From Paracraurococcus ruber (lineage in GTDB: Bacteria > Pseudomonadota > Alphaproteobacteria > Acetobacterales > Acetobacteraceae): a DNA stretch of 42,746 nucleotides. Positions 17,780 to 25,613 of the stretch are shown piece by piece. The notes under the pieces were generated by a model. That model worked only from the letters and a program-made list of their open reading frames with translations. It made no database searches and was not told the DNA's origin. The position numbers and the translations under genes were made by a program. The stretch is taken from NCBI RefSeq assembly GCF_004353985.1, contig NZ_SMOA01000030.1, forward strand, positions 1-42,746, given 5' to 3'. Within the stretch, counting starts at the first letter, position 1, and the number at the start of each line of letters is the position of its first letter.

Positions 17780-17800
17780 ACCAGTCCGAGTCACGCCTGT

Positions 17801-17828
17801 TTGCAGCGTGCCGCGCCTGGACTAGCCT
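17801..17828 (+). promoter_or_regulatory. Possible promoter of the alcohol dehydrogenase
   Basis: TTGCAG (17801-17806) and TAGCCT (17823-17828) with a 16-base spacer lie upstream of the ADH start. The -10-like box is identical to that before the gene at 228. Confidence 0.35.
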
Positions 17829-17859
17829 TCGCGCAAGCACAGCAAGCGGGAGGATGCGC

Positions 17860-18909
17860 ATGCGCGGGGTGGTGTTCCACGGGGACCGGGAGCTGGAGAT
17901 CATGTCCTTCCCCGACCCCACGCCGGGCTTCGGCGAGGTGGTGCTGGAGATGAAGGCCTCCGGCATGTGCGGTAGCGACCTGAAGCAGTACCGCCGCCCC
18001 AAGGGCGTGCGGCAGGGCATGGGCCTCGCCGCGGCGGATGGCCCGGTGATCGTCGGGCACGAGCCGTGCGGGGTGGTCGCGGCGGTCGGCCCGGGCGTCG
18101 ATCCGCGGCAGGCCAAGGTCGGCCAGCGGGTGATGGTGCACCACTACCAGGGCTGCACCACCTGCGGCCATTGCCGCACCGGCTGGCAGCAGCTGTGCCA
18201 GCGGGTGCCGGTGAAGGTCTATGGCAACAACAGCCATGGCGGCCACGCGCCCTATCTCTGCGTGCCGGCCAATACCCTGGTGCCGCTGCATGAGGGGCTG
18301 AGCTTCCAGGCCGGCGCCGCCATCGCCTGTGGCACCGGCACCGCCTGGGGCGCGCTGCGCCGCCTCGACGTCTCGGGCAACGACACGATCGCCATCTTCG
18401 GCCAGGGGCCGGTCGGGCTGTCCGCCACCCAGCTTGCCGTCGCCATGGGCGCGCGCGTCATCGCCCTCGACATCTCGCCGCAGCGGCTGGAACGGGCCAA
18501 GGAATTCGGCGCGGCGGAGGTGATCAACCCCTCGAACATGGACCCCGTGCAGGCGATCCGCGACCTGACCCATGGGCTGGGCGCGGAGAAGACGCTCGAC
18601 ACCTCCTCCTCCCCGCAGGCACGCATCCAGGCGGTGCGGGCGCTGAAGGTGTGGGGCACCTGCTGCTTCGTGGGGGAGGGCGGGGATGTCACCATCGACG
18701 TCTCGCCCGACATGCTGAGGCGGCAGGCGAGCATCGTCGCGTCCTGGACCTTTTCCGCCGTCGGGCAGGAGGAATGCGCGCAGTTCATCCTCGACCGCGG
18801 CATCAAGGTGGATGCGCTGTTCACCGAGACCTGGTCGCTGGACCAGGCCGAGGAGGCCTATCGCCTGTTCGACACCCAGACCAGCGGCAAGGGCGTCTTC
18901 CTGTTCTGA
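17860..18909 (+). CDS. Zinc-dependent medium-chain alcohol dehydrogenase
   Basis: A 349-residue MDR-family NAD(P)-dependent alcohol/polyol dehydrogenase. Catalytic zinc ligands appear to be C37 (GMCGSD) and H67-E68 (VGHEPCG). The structural zinc site is complete with C99, C102, C105 and C113 (CTTCGHCRTGWQQLC). The Rossmann motif GQGPVG is at 181-186, and a following acidic residue (ALDIS) suggests NAD preference. Two in-frame ATGs exist; GGGAGG (17848-17853) touches the first (17854) but is 6 bases from the second, so 17860 is preferred. It is a single-gene unit with its own likely promoter and strong hairpins downstream. The substrate is unknown; threonine, sorbitol and simple alcohols all remain possible. 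Confidence 0.93.
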   Translation: MRGVVFHGDRELEIMSFPDPTPGFGEVVLEMKASGMCGSDLKQYRRPKGVRQGMGLAAADGPVIVGHEPCGVVAAVGPGVDPRQAKVGQRVMVHHYQGCTTCGHCRTGWQQLCQRVPVKVYGNNSHGGHAPYLCVPANTLVPLHEGLSFQAGAAIACGTGTAWGALRRLDVSGNDTIAIFGQGPVGLSATQLAVAMGARVIALDISPQRLERAKEFGAAEVINPSNMDPVQAIRDLTHGLGAEKTLDTSSSPQARIQAVRALKVWGTCCFVGEGGDVTIDVSPDMLRRQASIVASWTFSAVGQEECAQFILDRGIKVDALFTETWSLDQAEEAYRLFDTQTSGKGVFLF

Positions 18910-18968
18910 GCCGCAGGCTCCGAGCCGGAGATCGCCGTGGCCGCCGCCAGGCGGCCCGGGATGGGTCC

Positions 18969-19008
18969 GGGCCATGACCCGCGCGTCGCCGCGCGGGGAT
19001 CATGGCCC
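18969..19008. terminator. Long hairpin in convergent region
   Basis: A 17-bp stem with only a 2-base bulge: GGGCCATGA + CCCGCGCG (18969-18985), loop TCGC, CGCGCGGG (18990-18997), unpaired GA, TCATGGCCC (19000-19008). It lies 59 bases after the ADH stop and before the converging lipoprotein gene, so it can act on both transcripts. No T-run. Confidence 0.5.
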
Positions 19009-19024
19009 TGCGCTGCGCCGATGC

Positions 19025-19049
19025 CCGGGGGAGGCAGGGCCTCCCCCGG
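19025..19049. terminator. Hairpin at the 3' end of the lipoprotein gene
   Basis: A perfect 11-bp stem, CCGGGGGAGGC / GCCTCCCCCGG, with loop AGG. It lies 7 bases beyond the stop of the minus-strand lipoprotein gene (19057). It is likely a terminator for that gene, possibly bidirectional with the hairpin at 18969. Confidence 0.5.
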
Positions 19050-19056
19050 CGCCGCC

Positions 19057-19545
19057 TCAGCGGATGGGGTCGGTGGGCGCCATGGTGCCGGTCGCCGGCG
19101 CGGTGGTCGCCGGGCCGGTCCCGCTCGCCGGCGCGGGCGCCACGGTCCGGCCGGTGCCGTCGCTGACCATGCCGCCGCCCATGTAGGCGCGGTCGCTCTC
19201 CCGCTGCTGCTCGCGCCGCGCCGCGGCTTCCTGCGCGCGGGCGCGGCGGGTGCTGGCGCTGCGGCCCTTGCCCTCCTCCACGCCGGGAATGCGGGTCTCC
19301 GGGTTGCTCCAGGGCGGCCGGCCCAGGTTCACGTCCTGGGCCGAGGTGGTGGCGCCGGTCACCGCACCGGCGCCGGCGCCGATCGCCGCGCCGGCCAGCG
19401 CGCCCACTGGGCCGCCCAGGGCGCCGACGCCCGCGCCGGTGGCCGCGCCGGCCGCGGCGCCGCCGGTGGTGCGGTCGTTGCTGTTGGTGCCGCAGGCGGC
19501 GAGCATCGCCCCCAGCAGCGCGGCACCGAGCAGTCTGCCTGTCAT
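19057..19545 (-). CDS. Glycine-zipper lipoprotein, hypothetical
   Basis: A 162-residue small lipoprotein. The lipobox LAAC puts the lipidated cysteine at residue 18. A glycine/alanine-rich segment (about 29-66, GAATGAGVGALGGPVGALAG and similar) resembles the glycine-zipper of SlyB/Rcp/OmpA-associated lipoproteins, which inserts in or spans membrane. The second half is charged (RRARAQEAAARREQQRESD), and the tail is rich in Ala, Pro and Thr. AAGGAG lies 7 bases before the ATG at 19545, fixing the start. The long frame upstream belongs to no recognised protein. The role is unknown; envelope stabilisation is a guess. Confidence 0.82.
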   Translation of the reverse strand: MTGRLLGAALLGAMLAACGTNSNDRTTGGAAAGAATGAGVGALGGPVGALAGAAIGAGAGAVTGATTSAQDVNLGRPPWSNPETRIPGVEEGKGRSASTRRARAQEAAARREQQRESDRAYMGGGMVSDGTGRTVAPAPASGTGPATTAPATGTMAPTDPIR

Positions 19546-19696
19546 GCCATGACTCCTTCTGCCGTGGCGGGCGCCAGCGGCCCGGGGATCGCCCCTGGCC
19601 GCAGCACCGCCCGCGGCACCGGAACGTGCCTGCGGCGTGCCGGTTGCCTTCCGGTCAACCGCCGGGTGCTGCCGCGCCGGCCGCCGGGGCGCGACG

Positions 19697-20125
19697 TCAA
19701 CCGCCGGGTGCGGGCGGGGCGGGCGCGGGCCAGTCCGGCCGCTCGAAGCGCTGGATCTCCAGCAGGTAGCCGGCCGGGTCGCGGAAGAAGATGTGGGTGA
19801 TGCCGGTGGCCTCGTTGCGCCGCGGCGGGCCGTCGCAGGCGATGCCCTGCGCCGCCAGCCAGGCATGCCACGCCTCCACCGCCTCGCTCACCAGGGTCAG
19901 CACCACGCCGCCTTCCCGGCGCGGATCACCGGCCTGCCGCGGGCCGCGGGCCTGGCAGACGCCGAGGAAGGCGCGGCCGCCCGGCGCGGCGGCATAGATG
20001 GCGCAGCGCCCCTGGTCCTGCACCACGGACAGGCGCAGCACCGCCTCGTAGAAGCGGCGGCTGGCCGCCAGGTCCTCGGCATAGAGGAAGGTGATCTGCT
20101 GGGCGGGCGGGGGCGGCGGCTGCAT
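19697..20125 (-). CDS. VOC family (glyoxalase/bleomycin-resistance fold) protein
   Basis: A 142-residue single VOC module. It shows the first beta-alpha-beta-beta-beta unit (ITFLYAEDLAASRRFYEAVL) and the second, ending in the metal-ligand region GITHIFFRDPAGYLLEIQRF. The conserved Glu of LLEIQ is present, while the usual N-terminal metal His is replaced (ITFLY). It could be a dioxygenase-like, lyase-like or binding protein; VOC proteins of this length are rarely assignable. The ATG at 20125 gives the canonical length; the frame is open far upstream, but that part overlaps the CBS gene on the same strand in another frame. No strong ribosome site is visible. Confidence 0.82.
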   Translation of the reverse strand: MQPPPPPAQQITFLYAEDLAASRRFYEAVLRLSVVQDQGRCAIYAAAPGGRAFLGVCQARGPRQAGDPRREGGVVLTLVSEAVEAWHAWLAAQGIACDGPPRRNEATGITHIFFRDPAGYLLEIQRFERPDWPAPAPPAPGG

Positions 20126-20196
20126 GCCGCCAGTCTGGCCCGCCCGGCCGGTGGCGCCCAGGGGAAGTACGCTGAGGACGAGTACGCCCCGGAGGA

Positions 20197-20871
20197 CTAC
20201 GCCCAGCGGGTCGCCTGCAGGTCGCTGATGCGGTCCACCACCGCGGTCACGCCCGGCACGCCGGCGGCGATCGCCGCCAGGCCGCGCCGCACCGCCGCCG
20301 AATGGCAGAAGCCGTGCAGCGTGACGGCGCCGCCCGCGACCTCGAAGAAGACATAGGGCGCATCGGCCCAGGGCAGGCGCTGCATCTCCGCCGCGACGGC
20401 GGCGCGGATCGCGTCGTCCGAGGTGGCGGCGGGCGGCGCCAGCAGCGCCCGCAGCAGGTCGGCGCGGGAGAGGATGCCGACCAGCACGCCATCCTGCACC
20501 ACCGGCAGGCGGCGGACGCGATGCGCCTCGATCAGGGCGGCGGCGTGCTCGACCGTCACCTCCTCGGTCACGGTGATCACCTCCCGCGTCATGATGTCGC
20601 CGGCGGTCGCGCCATGCACCGCGGCATAGCGCTCCGCCGCCCGGTCGCGGTCGTAGAGCAGGGCGCGGAGGAAGCCCGGTTCCGGCGCATCGCCGGACGA
20701 GAGGCGGCGGATCAGGTCGGCCTCCGAGACCAGCCCGAGCAGCAGGCCCCAGCCATCGGTGACCGGCACGGCGGAGATGCCGCGGTCGGCGAGCAGGCGG
20801 GCGATGGCCAACACCGGCGTATCGGCGGGCACCGAGACCACCTTGCGGGTCATGACGTCGCGGACCTTCAT
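20197..20871 (-). CDS. CBS-CBS-BON domain protein
   Basis: A 224-residue protein with two CBS domains (KVRDVMTRKVVSVPADTPV at about 2-20 and GDIMTREVITVTEEVTVEHAA at about 91-111), which together form a Bateman module that binds adenine nucleotides. A C-terminal BON domain (about 150-220, including GGAVTLHGFCHSAAVRRGL) may associate with membrane or phospholipid. This architecture is common in alphaproteobacteria as a stand-alone energy or stress sensor. The gene starts at ATG 20871, with GGAAAGG-like sequence just upstream on the minus strand. No transporter or enzyme is fused; the neighbouring antiporter could be a target, but that is speculation. Confidence 0.92.
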   Translation of the reverse strand: MKVRDVMTRKVVSVPADTPVLAIARLLADRGISAVPVTDGWGLLLGLVSEADLIRRLSSGDAPEPGFLRALLYDRDRAAERYAAVHGATAGDIMTREVITVTEEVTVEHAAALIEAHRVRRLPVVQDGVLVGILSRADLLRALLAPPAATSDDAIRAAVAAEMQRLPWADAPYVFFEVAGGAVTLHGFCHSAAVRRGLAAIAAGVPGVTAVVDRISDLQATRWA

Positions 20872-21301
20872 GGCACGGGCCTTTCCTGGCGCGGGATGCG
20901 TGCCGGGGATGGTGGCAGGGCGCGGCGCCGGGCGCCTTGCGCGCGGTCAAGCCGGGCCGGGGTTCGTGGCGCGACGGGCGGCGACGAGGCCGGCCAGCAG
21001 GCGTGGTTCGTGCCCGGGCGCCAGGGCCGGACTGGCGGCCGTCGTGGGGGCCGGGGCGCATCGGCGCGGCGGTTCCGTCCTGGCGTGTGGCCCGGCCCCG
21101 CCGCTGCCATCGCAGCCGTGGCGGCGTCCCGGCCAGGCCGGTCTCTCCCCTCGCCGATCCATCGCGCCTCCGTTCGCAGGCGCGCCCGGGGCCCGGGCCG
21201 CGATGCCCGAAGGCGCCTGCGGGCCGTGACCGGCGATGCCGCTCCCCGGGCCACGCATCGCGGGCCCGCCGGGCCAGCCGGCGGCCGCCAGGAACCGCCG
21301 C
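20872..21301. other. 430-base stretch without a recognisable gene
   Basis: Open frames cross this region on both strands, but all are arginine/proline/glycine-rich products of high GC and resemble no family. Short GC palindromes occur (GGCGCCGGGCGCC-type near 20925). It should hold the CBS-gene promoter at its left end and the antiporter 3' UTR at its right end. I see no clear promoter or terminator. Confidence 0.5.
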
Positions 21302-22936
21302 TCAGGCGGGGCGGGCGCGGTGGCGGCGGGCGCGGGCGGCGGCCTTCTCCGCCTCGCTCCGCTCGTCGCCCAGCACGGCGCGGACCCGCAGCTCCTCCAG
21401 GTCCAGCTCCTGCTCCAGCTTCTGCAGCCCCTCGGCGTGCAGGTCGCCGGCCATCGCATGCGCGATCAGCGCCTCCCGTCCCGCCTCCAGCGCCGCCAGC
21501 CGCAGGCGGCGGCGGGCGCTGCGCTCGGCCGCCGCGGCGCCGCGGTTGCTGGCGGTGCGGTGCAGGTGGCCGGCGCGGTCCTGGTATTCCGGCAGGATGT
21601 CGCGGGCGATCGCCCCCTCCAGCGGGTCGTCGAGGAATTGCTCGATGGCGGAGAGCGCGGCGGCGGCGATGATCCGCCGGCCCTCCGCCTCGTCCGGGGC
21701 GATGCCGCCGTCATGCGCCGGCGCCTCCACGCCGAGGGTCCGGATGACCCATTCCAGCGTCGTGCCCTGCAGCACCAGCGTCGCCAGGATGGCGACGAAG
21801 GCGAGGAAGACCAGCAGGTCTCGCTCCGGGATCTCGTCCGGCAGCGCCAGCGCCGCCGCCAGGCTGACCACGCCGCGCATGCCGGCCCAGCCGATGACGG
21901 CGGTGTGCCGCCAGTTCCGCGGCGGCTCGCCCGCCGCCTGCCGCATCCGCTGCGGCATCAGCCAGGCGGCGGGGAAGACCCAGAGGAAGCGGGAGAGGAT
22001 GACCGTGGCGGCGATGGCGCCGCCGATCGCCAGGAGCTGCCCGGTGCCGCGGTCGGCGATGCGTTCCAGCACATGGTTGAGCTGCAGCCCGATCAGGATG
22101 AAGACCAGGCTGTTCAGCAGGAATTCCACGAAGCGCCAGACCGCCTGCGCTCCCATCCGGCTGCGGGAGGTGAGCAGGGTGTGCTGCGCGCGCCCCATCA
22201 GCATGCCGGCCGTGACCACGGCCAGCACGCCGGAGACGCCCAGCGCCTCCCCTGCCAGGTAGGCGGCATAGGCGGCAAGGAAGCTGGTGGTGACCTCGAG
22301 CTGCGGGTCATCCAGCCGGCGGAAGGCCTCGATGGCGCCGCGGCCGACCGCCCAGCCGACGGCGATGCCGCCGAGGCCGAGGGCGAGGAAGCTCGCCGCG
22401 CCCTCGGCCGGCGCCAGGTCCGCCCCCGCCAGCGCCGCGGCGACCGCGAGGCGGTAGAGCACGAGCGAGGAGGCATCGTTCACCAGGCTTTCGCCCTGCA
22501 GCACGGTGACGATGCGGCGCGGCAGGTTCAGCCGCTGCAGCACCGCTTCCGCCGCCACCGCGTCCGGCGGCGCGACGATGGCGCCGAGGGCGATGGCGAC
22601 CGACCAGGGCAGATCCGGCAGCAACAGCTTCGCCACCCAGGCGACGCAGAAGGCGGTGAACAGCACGGCGCCGAGGGCGAGCGCCAGGATCGGCACCAGG
22701 GCGCTGCGGAAGGCGCGCCAGTCCGTCCGCCAGGCGCTGGCCTGCAGCAGCGGCGGCAGGAACAGGGCCAGCGCCAATTCCGGGTCCAGCCGGTATTCCG
22801 GCACGCCGGGCGCGACCGCCAGCAGCATGCCGCCCAGCACCAGGATGACCGCATAGGGCACCGCCAGCCGGCGGGCGAGCAGGGCGAAGCCGATGCAAGC
22901 CGCGACGAGCGCAAGGAGGGCTTCGACCTGATCCAT
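21302..22936 (-). CDS. CPA1-family Na+/H+ antiporter
   Basis: A 544-residue cation/proton antiporter of the NhaP/NHE type. About 12 membrane helices occupy residues 1-410. Ion-path motifs are present: ALGAIVAPPDAVAAEAVL (helix 5, about 140) and GESLVNDASSLVLYR (about 160-175), holding the essential Asn-Asp pair. A cytoplasmic tail of about 130 residues, rich in Arg, Ala and Glu and probably helical, follows, as in the bacterial CPA1 subgroup close to TIGR00831. It should exchange Na+ (or K+/Li+) for H+ across the inner membrane for pH and salt tolerance. The gene is divergent from the HtrA-like protease with about 240 bases between starts. Confidence 0.93.
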   Translation of the reverse strand: MDQVEALLALVAACIGFALLARRLAVPYAVILVLGGMLLAVAPGVPEYRLDPELALALFLPPLLQASAWRTDWRAFRSALVPILALALGAVLFTAFCVAWVAKLLLPDLPWSVAIALGAIVAPPDAVAAEAVLQRLNLPRRIVTVLQGESLVNDASSLVLYRLAVAAALAGADLAPAEGAASFLALGLGGIAVGWAVGRGAIEAFRRLDDPQLEVTTSFLAAYAAYLAGEALGVSGVLAVVTAGMLMGRAQHTLLTSRSRMGAQAVWRFVEFLLNSLVFILIGLQLNHVLERIADRGTGQLLAIGGAIAATVILSRFLWVFPAAWLMPQRMRQAAGEPPRNWRHTAVIGWAGMRGVVSLAAALALPDEIPERDLLVFLAFVAILATLVLQGTTLEWVIRTLGVEAPAHDGGIAPDEAEGRRIIAAAALSAIEQFLDDPLEGAIARDILPEYQDRAGHLHRTASNRGAAAAERSARRRLRLAALEAGREALIAHAMAGDLHAEGLQKLEQELDLEELRVRAVLGDERSEAEKAAARARRHRARPA

Positions 22937-23047
22937 CCGCCATGCCCCCTGCTGCGCCCCGGCACGGCGGCGCCGGACTTCCTAGGCCCGATCGCCCGGA
23001 TTGGCACCCGCCCGTCCAGCGCGGGCGGCGCGGGGCCGCATGAACTT

Positions 23048-23083
23048 TCCTCGCGGTCCCGGTCGCGGTCTTGGTCGCGATCC
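23048..23083. repeat. Short 12-bp imperfect tandem repeat
   Basis: Three imperfect 12-bp units built on GGTCGCGGTC (23048-23059, 23060-23071, 23072-23083) lie in the divergent spacer between the antiporter and the protease. Partial further similarity runs to about 23098. It may be a binding-site cluster or simple sequence drift in GC-rich DNA. Confidence 0.4.
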
Positions 23084-23175
23084 GGGCCCCGGTCGCGGCG
23101 GCGACGCCCGCCCCCCGTCCTGCCCGAACGGCCGGGTTGCCGGCGGCCGGGCCGGGCGACCACCTCTCGGCGACC

Positions 23176-24138
23176 ATGCTGGACATTCCCCTGCCGCCCG
23201 ACGACTCCCTTTTGCTGGACGCCTATTCCCGCGCCGTCACCGCGGCGGTGGAGCGGGCGGGGCCGGCGGTGGTGCATGTGGCGGTGCGCGGGGCGCGCGG
23301 GGCGGGGACCGGCTCCGGCGTCATCGTCTCGCCCGACGGGCTGGTGCTGACCAATGCCCATGTCGTCGCCGGCGCCCAGGCGGTGCAGGTGACCGCCGCC
23401 GAGGGCCGGCCCTTCGCCGCGCGCCTGCTGGGCGAGGATCCCGACACCGACCTGGCCCTGCTGCGGGCCGAGAGCGCCGGCGCGCTGCCCGTGGCGAGCC
23501 TGGGCGATTCCGCCGCGCTGCGCCCCGGGCAGCTGGCGGTCGCCATCGGCAACCCGCTCGGCTTCTCTTCCACCGTCACGGCCGGCGTCATCAGCGCGCT
23601 GGGGCGCAGCCTGCCCAGGGGACCGGGACCCCGGGGCGGAAGGCCGATCGAGGATCTGGTGCAGACGGATGCGGCGCTGAACCCGGGGAATTCCGGCGGC
23701 GCGCTGGTGGACAGCGCCGGCCGCGTCATCGGCATCAACACCGCGATCATCGCCGGCGCGCAGGGCCTGTGCTTCGCGGTGGCGAGCAACACGGCGCAGC
23801 TCGTCCTGGGGCAGCTTGTCCGCTTCGGCCGGGTGCGGCGGGCGGCCCTGGGCCTGACCGGGCAGCGGGAGGCGGTGCCGCGCCGCTTCGCCCGGGCGCA
23901 TGGGCTGGCGCAGGAAAGTGGCGTGCTGGTCGCCGCGGTGCAGCCGGGCGGGCCGGCGGCGAAGGCGGGGATCGAGGCCGGCGACCTGCTGCTGGCCTTC
24001 GGCGGCCAGGCGGTGACCGGCGTGGACGCGCTGCTGCGCTGGCTGACCGGGGAACGCGTGGGCGAGGACGCCGAGGCGCTGCTGCTGCGCCGCGGCGACC
24101 TGCGGCGGCTGCGGGTGGTGCCGGCCGAGCGGGGCTGA
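23176..24138 (+). CDS. HtrA/DegP-like trypsin-fold serine protease with PDZ domain
   Basis: A 320-residue protease with an intact triad: H62 (LTNAHVV), D92 (DPDTDLALL) and S173 (NPGNSGGAL). One PDZ domain follows (about 215-315, SGVLVAAVQPGGPAAKAGIE region), giving the single-PDZ DegS-like size. Unlike DegP or DegS it has no signal peptide or membrane anchor from the ATG at 23176. The open frame continues to a TTG at 23071, but that extension (Ala/Pro/Arg-rich) is not a signal sequence either. It may therefore be cytoplasmic, as reported for some short HtrA-like proteins. Quality control of misfolded proteins is the family role; a target is not evident. Confidence 0.9.
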   Translation: MLDIPLPPDDSLLLDAYSRAVTAAVERAGPAVVHVAVRGARGAGTGSGVIVSPDGLVLTNAHVVAGAQAVQVTAAEGRPFAARLLGEDPDTDLALLRAESAGALPVASLGDSAALRPGQLAVAIGNPLGFSSTVTAGVISALGRSLPRGPGPRGGRPIEDLVQTDAALNPGNSGGALVDSAGRVIGINTAIIAGAQGLCFAVASNTAQLVLGQLVRFGRVRRAALGLTGQREAVPRRFARAHGLAQESGVLVAAVQPGGPAAKAGIEAGDLLLAFGGQAVTGVDALLRWLTGERVGEDAEALLLRRGDLRRLRVVPAERG

Positions 24139-24142
24139 GCGC

Positions 24143-24170
24143 GGGTGGCCCCAGGGGGGCGCCGCCACCC
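24143..24170 (+). terminator. Hairpin after the protease gene
   Basis: A 7-bp stem GGGTGGC / GCCACCC (24143-24149, 24164-24170) with a 14-nt GC-rich loop starts 4 bases after the protease stop. No T-run follows, so it is a plausible but weak terminator. Confidence 0.4.
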
Positions 24171-24233
24171 TCGACCCCCCGCCGGGGATCGCACCGACCC
24201 CGGGCCCCCGTAGGGGTTTATCGCCCGAGGGAT

Positions 24234-24290
24234 CCAAGGGCCCTTCGGCCCTTGGCGGGTGGAGTTCGAGGAGGGCAGCGCCCTCCTCGA
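24234..24290 (-). repeat. Two-hairpin intergenic element, copy B (best preserved)
   Basis: Read from rutA (minus strand), HP2 is a perfect 11-bp stem (TCGAGGAGGGC / GCCCTCCTCGA, 24266-24290, 3-nt loop) 10 bases beyond the rutA stop. The linker is ACTCCACCCG (24256-24265). HP1 is a perfect 9-bp stem (CCAAGGGCC / GGCCCTTGG, 24234-24255) with a GAAG loop. It sits between two converging genes. It is the same 57-nt length as copy A. Confidence 0.72.
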
Positions 24291-24300
24291 CCGCCGCGCC

Positions 24301-25386
24301 TCACGCCGCCCGCAGCGCGCGGTCCTGCCGGCAGCGCATCAGCGGCTGGATGCGCTGGCCGAAATCCTCCATGCCCGCGATGAAGTCGTCGAAGACCAGC
24401 ATGAGGCCGGCGGTGCCGGGCACCGCCGCCGCCTCGTCCAGCAGCCCTGCCACCGTCGCGTAGGATCCGACGAGCAGCCCCATGTTGAAATTCACCGCCG
24501 ACTTCGCCCGCGCCATCCAGCGGGCGGTGGAGGTGGCGTCCGCCGCCGTGTCGGCGCCGGCCTGCTGCGTCAGCCAGGCCACCGCTTCGGTGTCCACGCC
24601 GTCGCGGTAGCGCTCCCACTTGGCGAGCGCGGCCGCGTCCGTCTCCTCGGCGATGACCATGTAGAGGACATAGGCGCCGCAGGTCCGGCCGGTCTCGCTG
24701 GTCGCCTGCACCAGGCGGGCGATGTTGGGTGCGGTGGCGCCGGGGTCGTTCTGGCCGGCGCCGGCGCAGAAATTGTAGTCGCCGTACTGTGCCGCGAAAC
24801 GGATGCCGGCGGGGCTCTGCCCGGCGCAGACCACCGGGACGCGGCCGGCGGCGGGTTGCGGGCTGACCCGGCAATCCTTCATCTGGAAGTACCGGCCCTG
24901 GAAGTCGGACCGGCCGGTGGCCCACAGCTCCCGCATCACCTGCACGTATTCCGCGCAGTAGTCGTAGCGGTTGGCGAAATGCTGCTCGCCGGGCCAGAGG
25001 CCCATCTGGTCATACTCGGCCTGCTGCCAGCCGGAGACGATGTTCACGCCGAAGCGGCCGCCCGAGATGTCGTCGATGGTCGCCGCCATGCGCGCCACGA
25101 TGGCGGGCGGCATGGTGAGCACGGCGACCGAGGCATAGAGCCGGATGCGCTCCGTCACCGCCGCCAGCCCCGACATCAGGGTGAAGCTTTCCAGGTTGTG
25201 GTCCCAGAACTCGGTCGGGCCGCCGAAGCCGCGCAGCTTGATCATCGAGAGGGCGAAGTCGAAGCCGTAATGCTCCGCCCGCTGCACCACCTGCCGGTTC
25301 AGCGCGAAGCTGGGCATGTACTGGGGCGAGGTGCTGGAGATGAGCCAGCCATTGTTCCCGATCGGGATGAAGACGCCGATATCCAT
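24301..25386 (-). CDS. rutA: Pyrimidine monooxygenase RutA
   Basis: A 361-residue flavin-dependent enzyme that opens the uracil/thymine ring using reduced FMN and O2, the first step of the Rut pathway. The sequence is close to E. coli RutA along its length: [17 protein letters not shown] at the start, then [46 protein letters not shown] and DCRVSPQP. Its usual partners rutB-rutE are not nearby. The flavin reductase rutF lies 14 kb away, on the other strand. An array of 22-bp repeats lies 140-227 bases upstream of the start. Related FMNH2-dependent enzymes act on other heterocycles (DszA, HcbA1), so another substrate is possible, but the motif match favours true RutA. Confidence 0.92.
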   Translation of the reverse strand: MDIGVFIPIGNNGWLISSTSPQYMPSFALNRQVVQRAEHYGFDFALSMIKLRGFGGPTEFWDHNLESFTLMSGLAAVTERIRLYASVAVLTMPPAIVARMAATIDDISGGRFGVNIVSGWQQAEYDQMGLWPGEQHFANRYDYCAEYVQVMRELWATGRSDFQGRYFQMKDCRVSPQPAAGRVPVVCAGQSPAGIRFAAQYGDYNFCAGAGQNDPGATAPNIARLVQATSETGRTCGAYVLYMVIAEETDAAALAKWERYRDGVDTEAVAWLTQQAGADTAADATSTARWMARAKSAVNFNMGLLVGSYATVAGLLDEAAAVPGTAGLMLVFDDFIAGMEDFGQRIQPLMRCRQDRALRAA

Positions 25387-25525
25387 CCGCCTGCCTCCGT
25401 CCGCTGGGGCGGGTCGCCGTGCGGCCCGGAGGCCGCCCGGCGTGAACCCACCCGATGATCAACGATGGGCAGCGGCGCCGCGTTCAGCCCTGGACGCGAA
25501 CCGCTGCAGACGGGGATGCTCGTAG

Positions 25526-25613
25526 GCAAGTGGCGTGCCGCCAGAGCGCAATCGGCGTGCTGCCGAAGCGCGATCGCCGTACCGCGAAAGCGCAAACGGC
25601 GCGCCGCCGGGAT
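25526..25613. repeat. Array of four 22-bp tandem repeats (candidate operator)
   Basis: Four consecutive 22-base units at 25526-25547, 25548-25569, 25570-25591 and 25592-25613. Each begins GC(A/G)A; a central G at position 7, CG at 9-10, C at 13 and GC at 15-16 are shared by all four, and three of four end in GC. Units have partial dyad symmetry (GCaaTCGGC ... GCCGAaGC in unit 2). A 22-base period is two helical turns and is not a multiple of three, arguing against coding origin. The array lies upstream of rutA (minus strand) and abuts the cupin stop, so it may bind a regulator of rutA. Confidence 0.6.

Noticed and set aside
20872-21301. Hidden gene between the CBS protein and the antiporter
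   Set aside because: All frames crossing it are compositionally odd (Arg/Pro/Gly) and lack a ribosome site or recognisable motif.
25526-25613. CRISPR array
   Set aside because: Units are directly adjacent without spacers, only four, diverged, and no cas genes are present.
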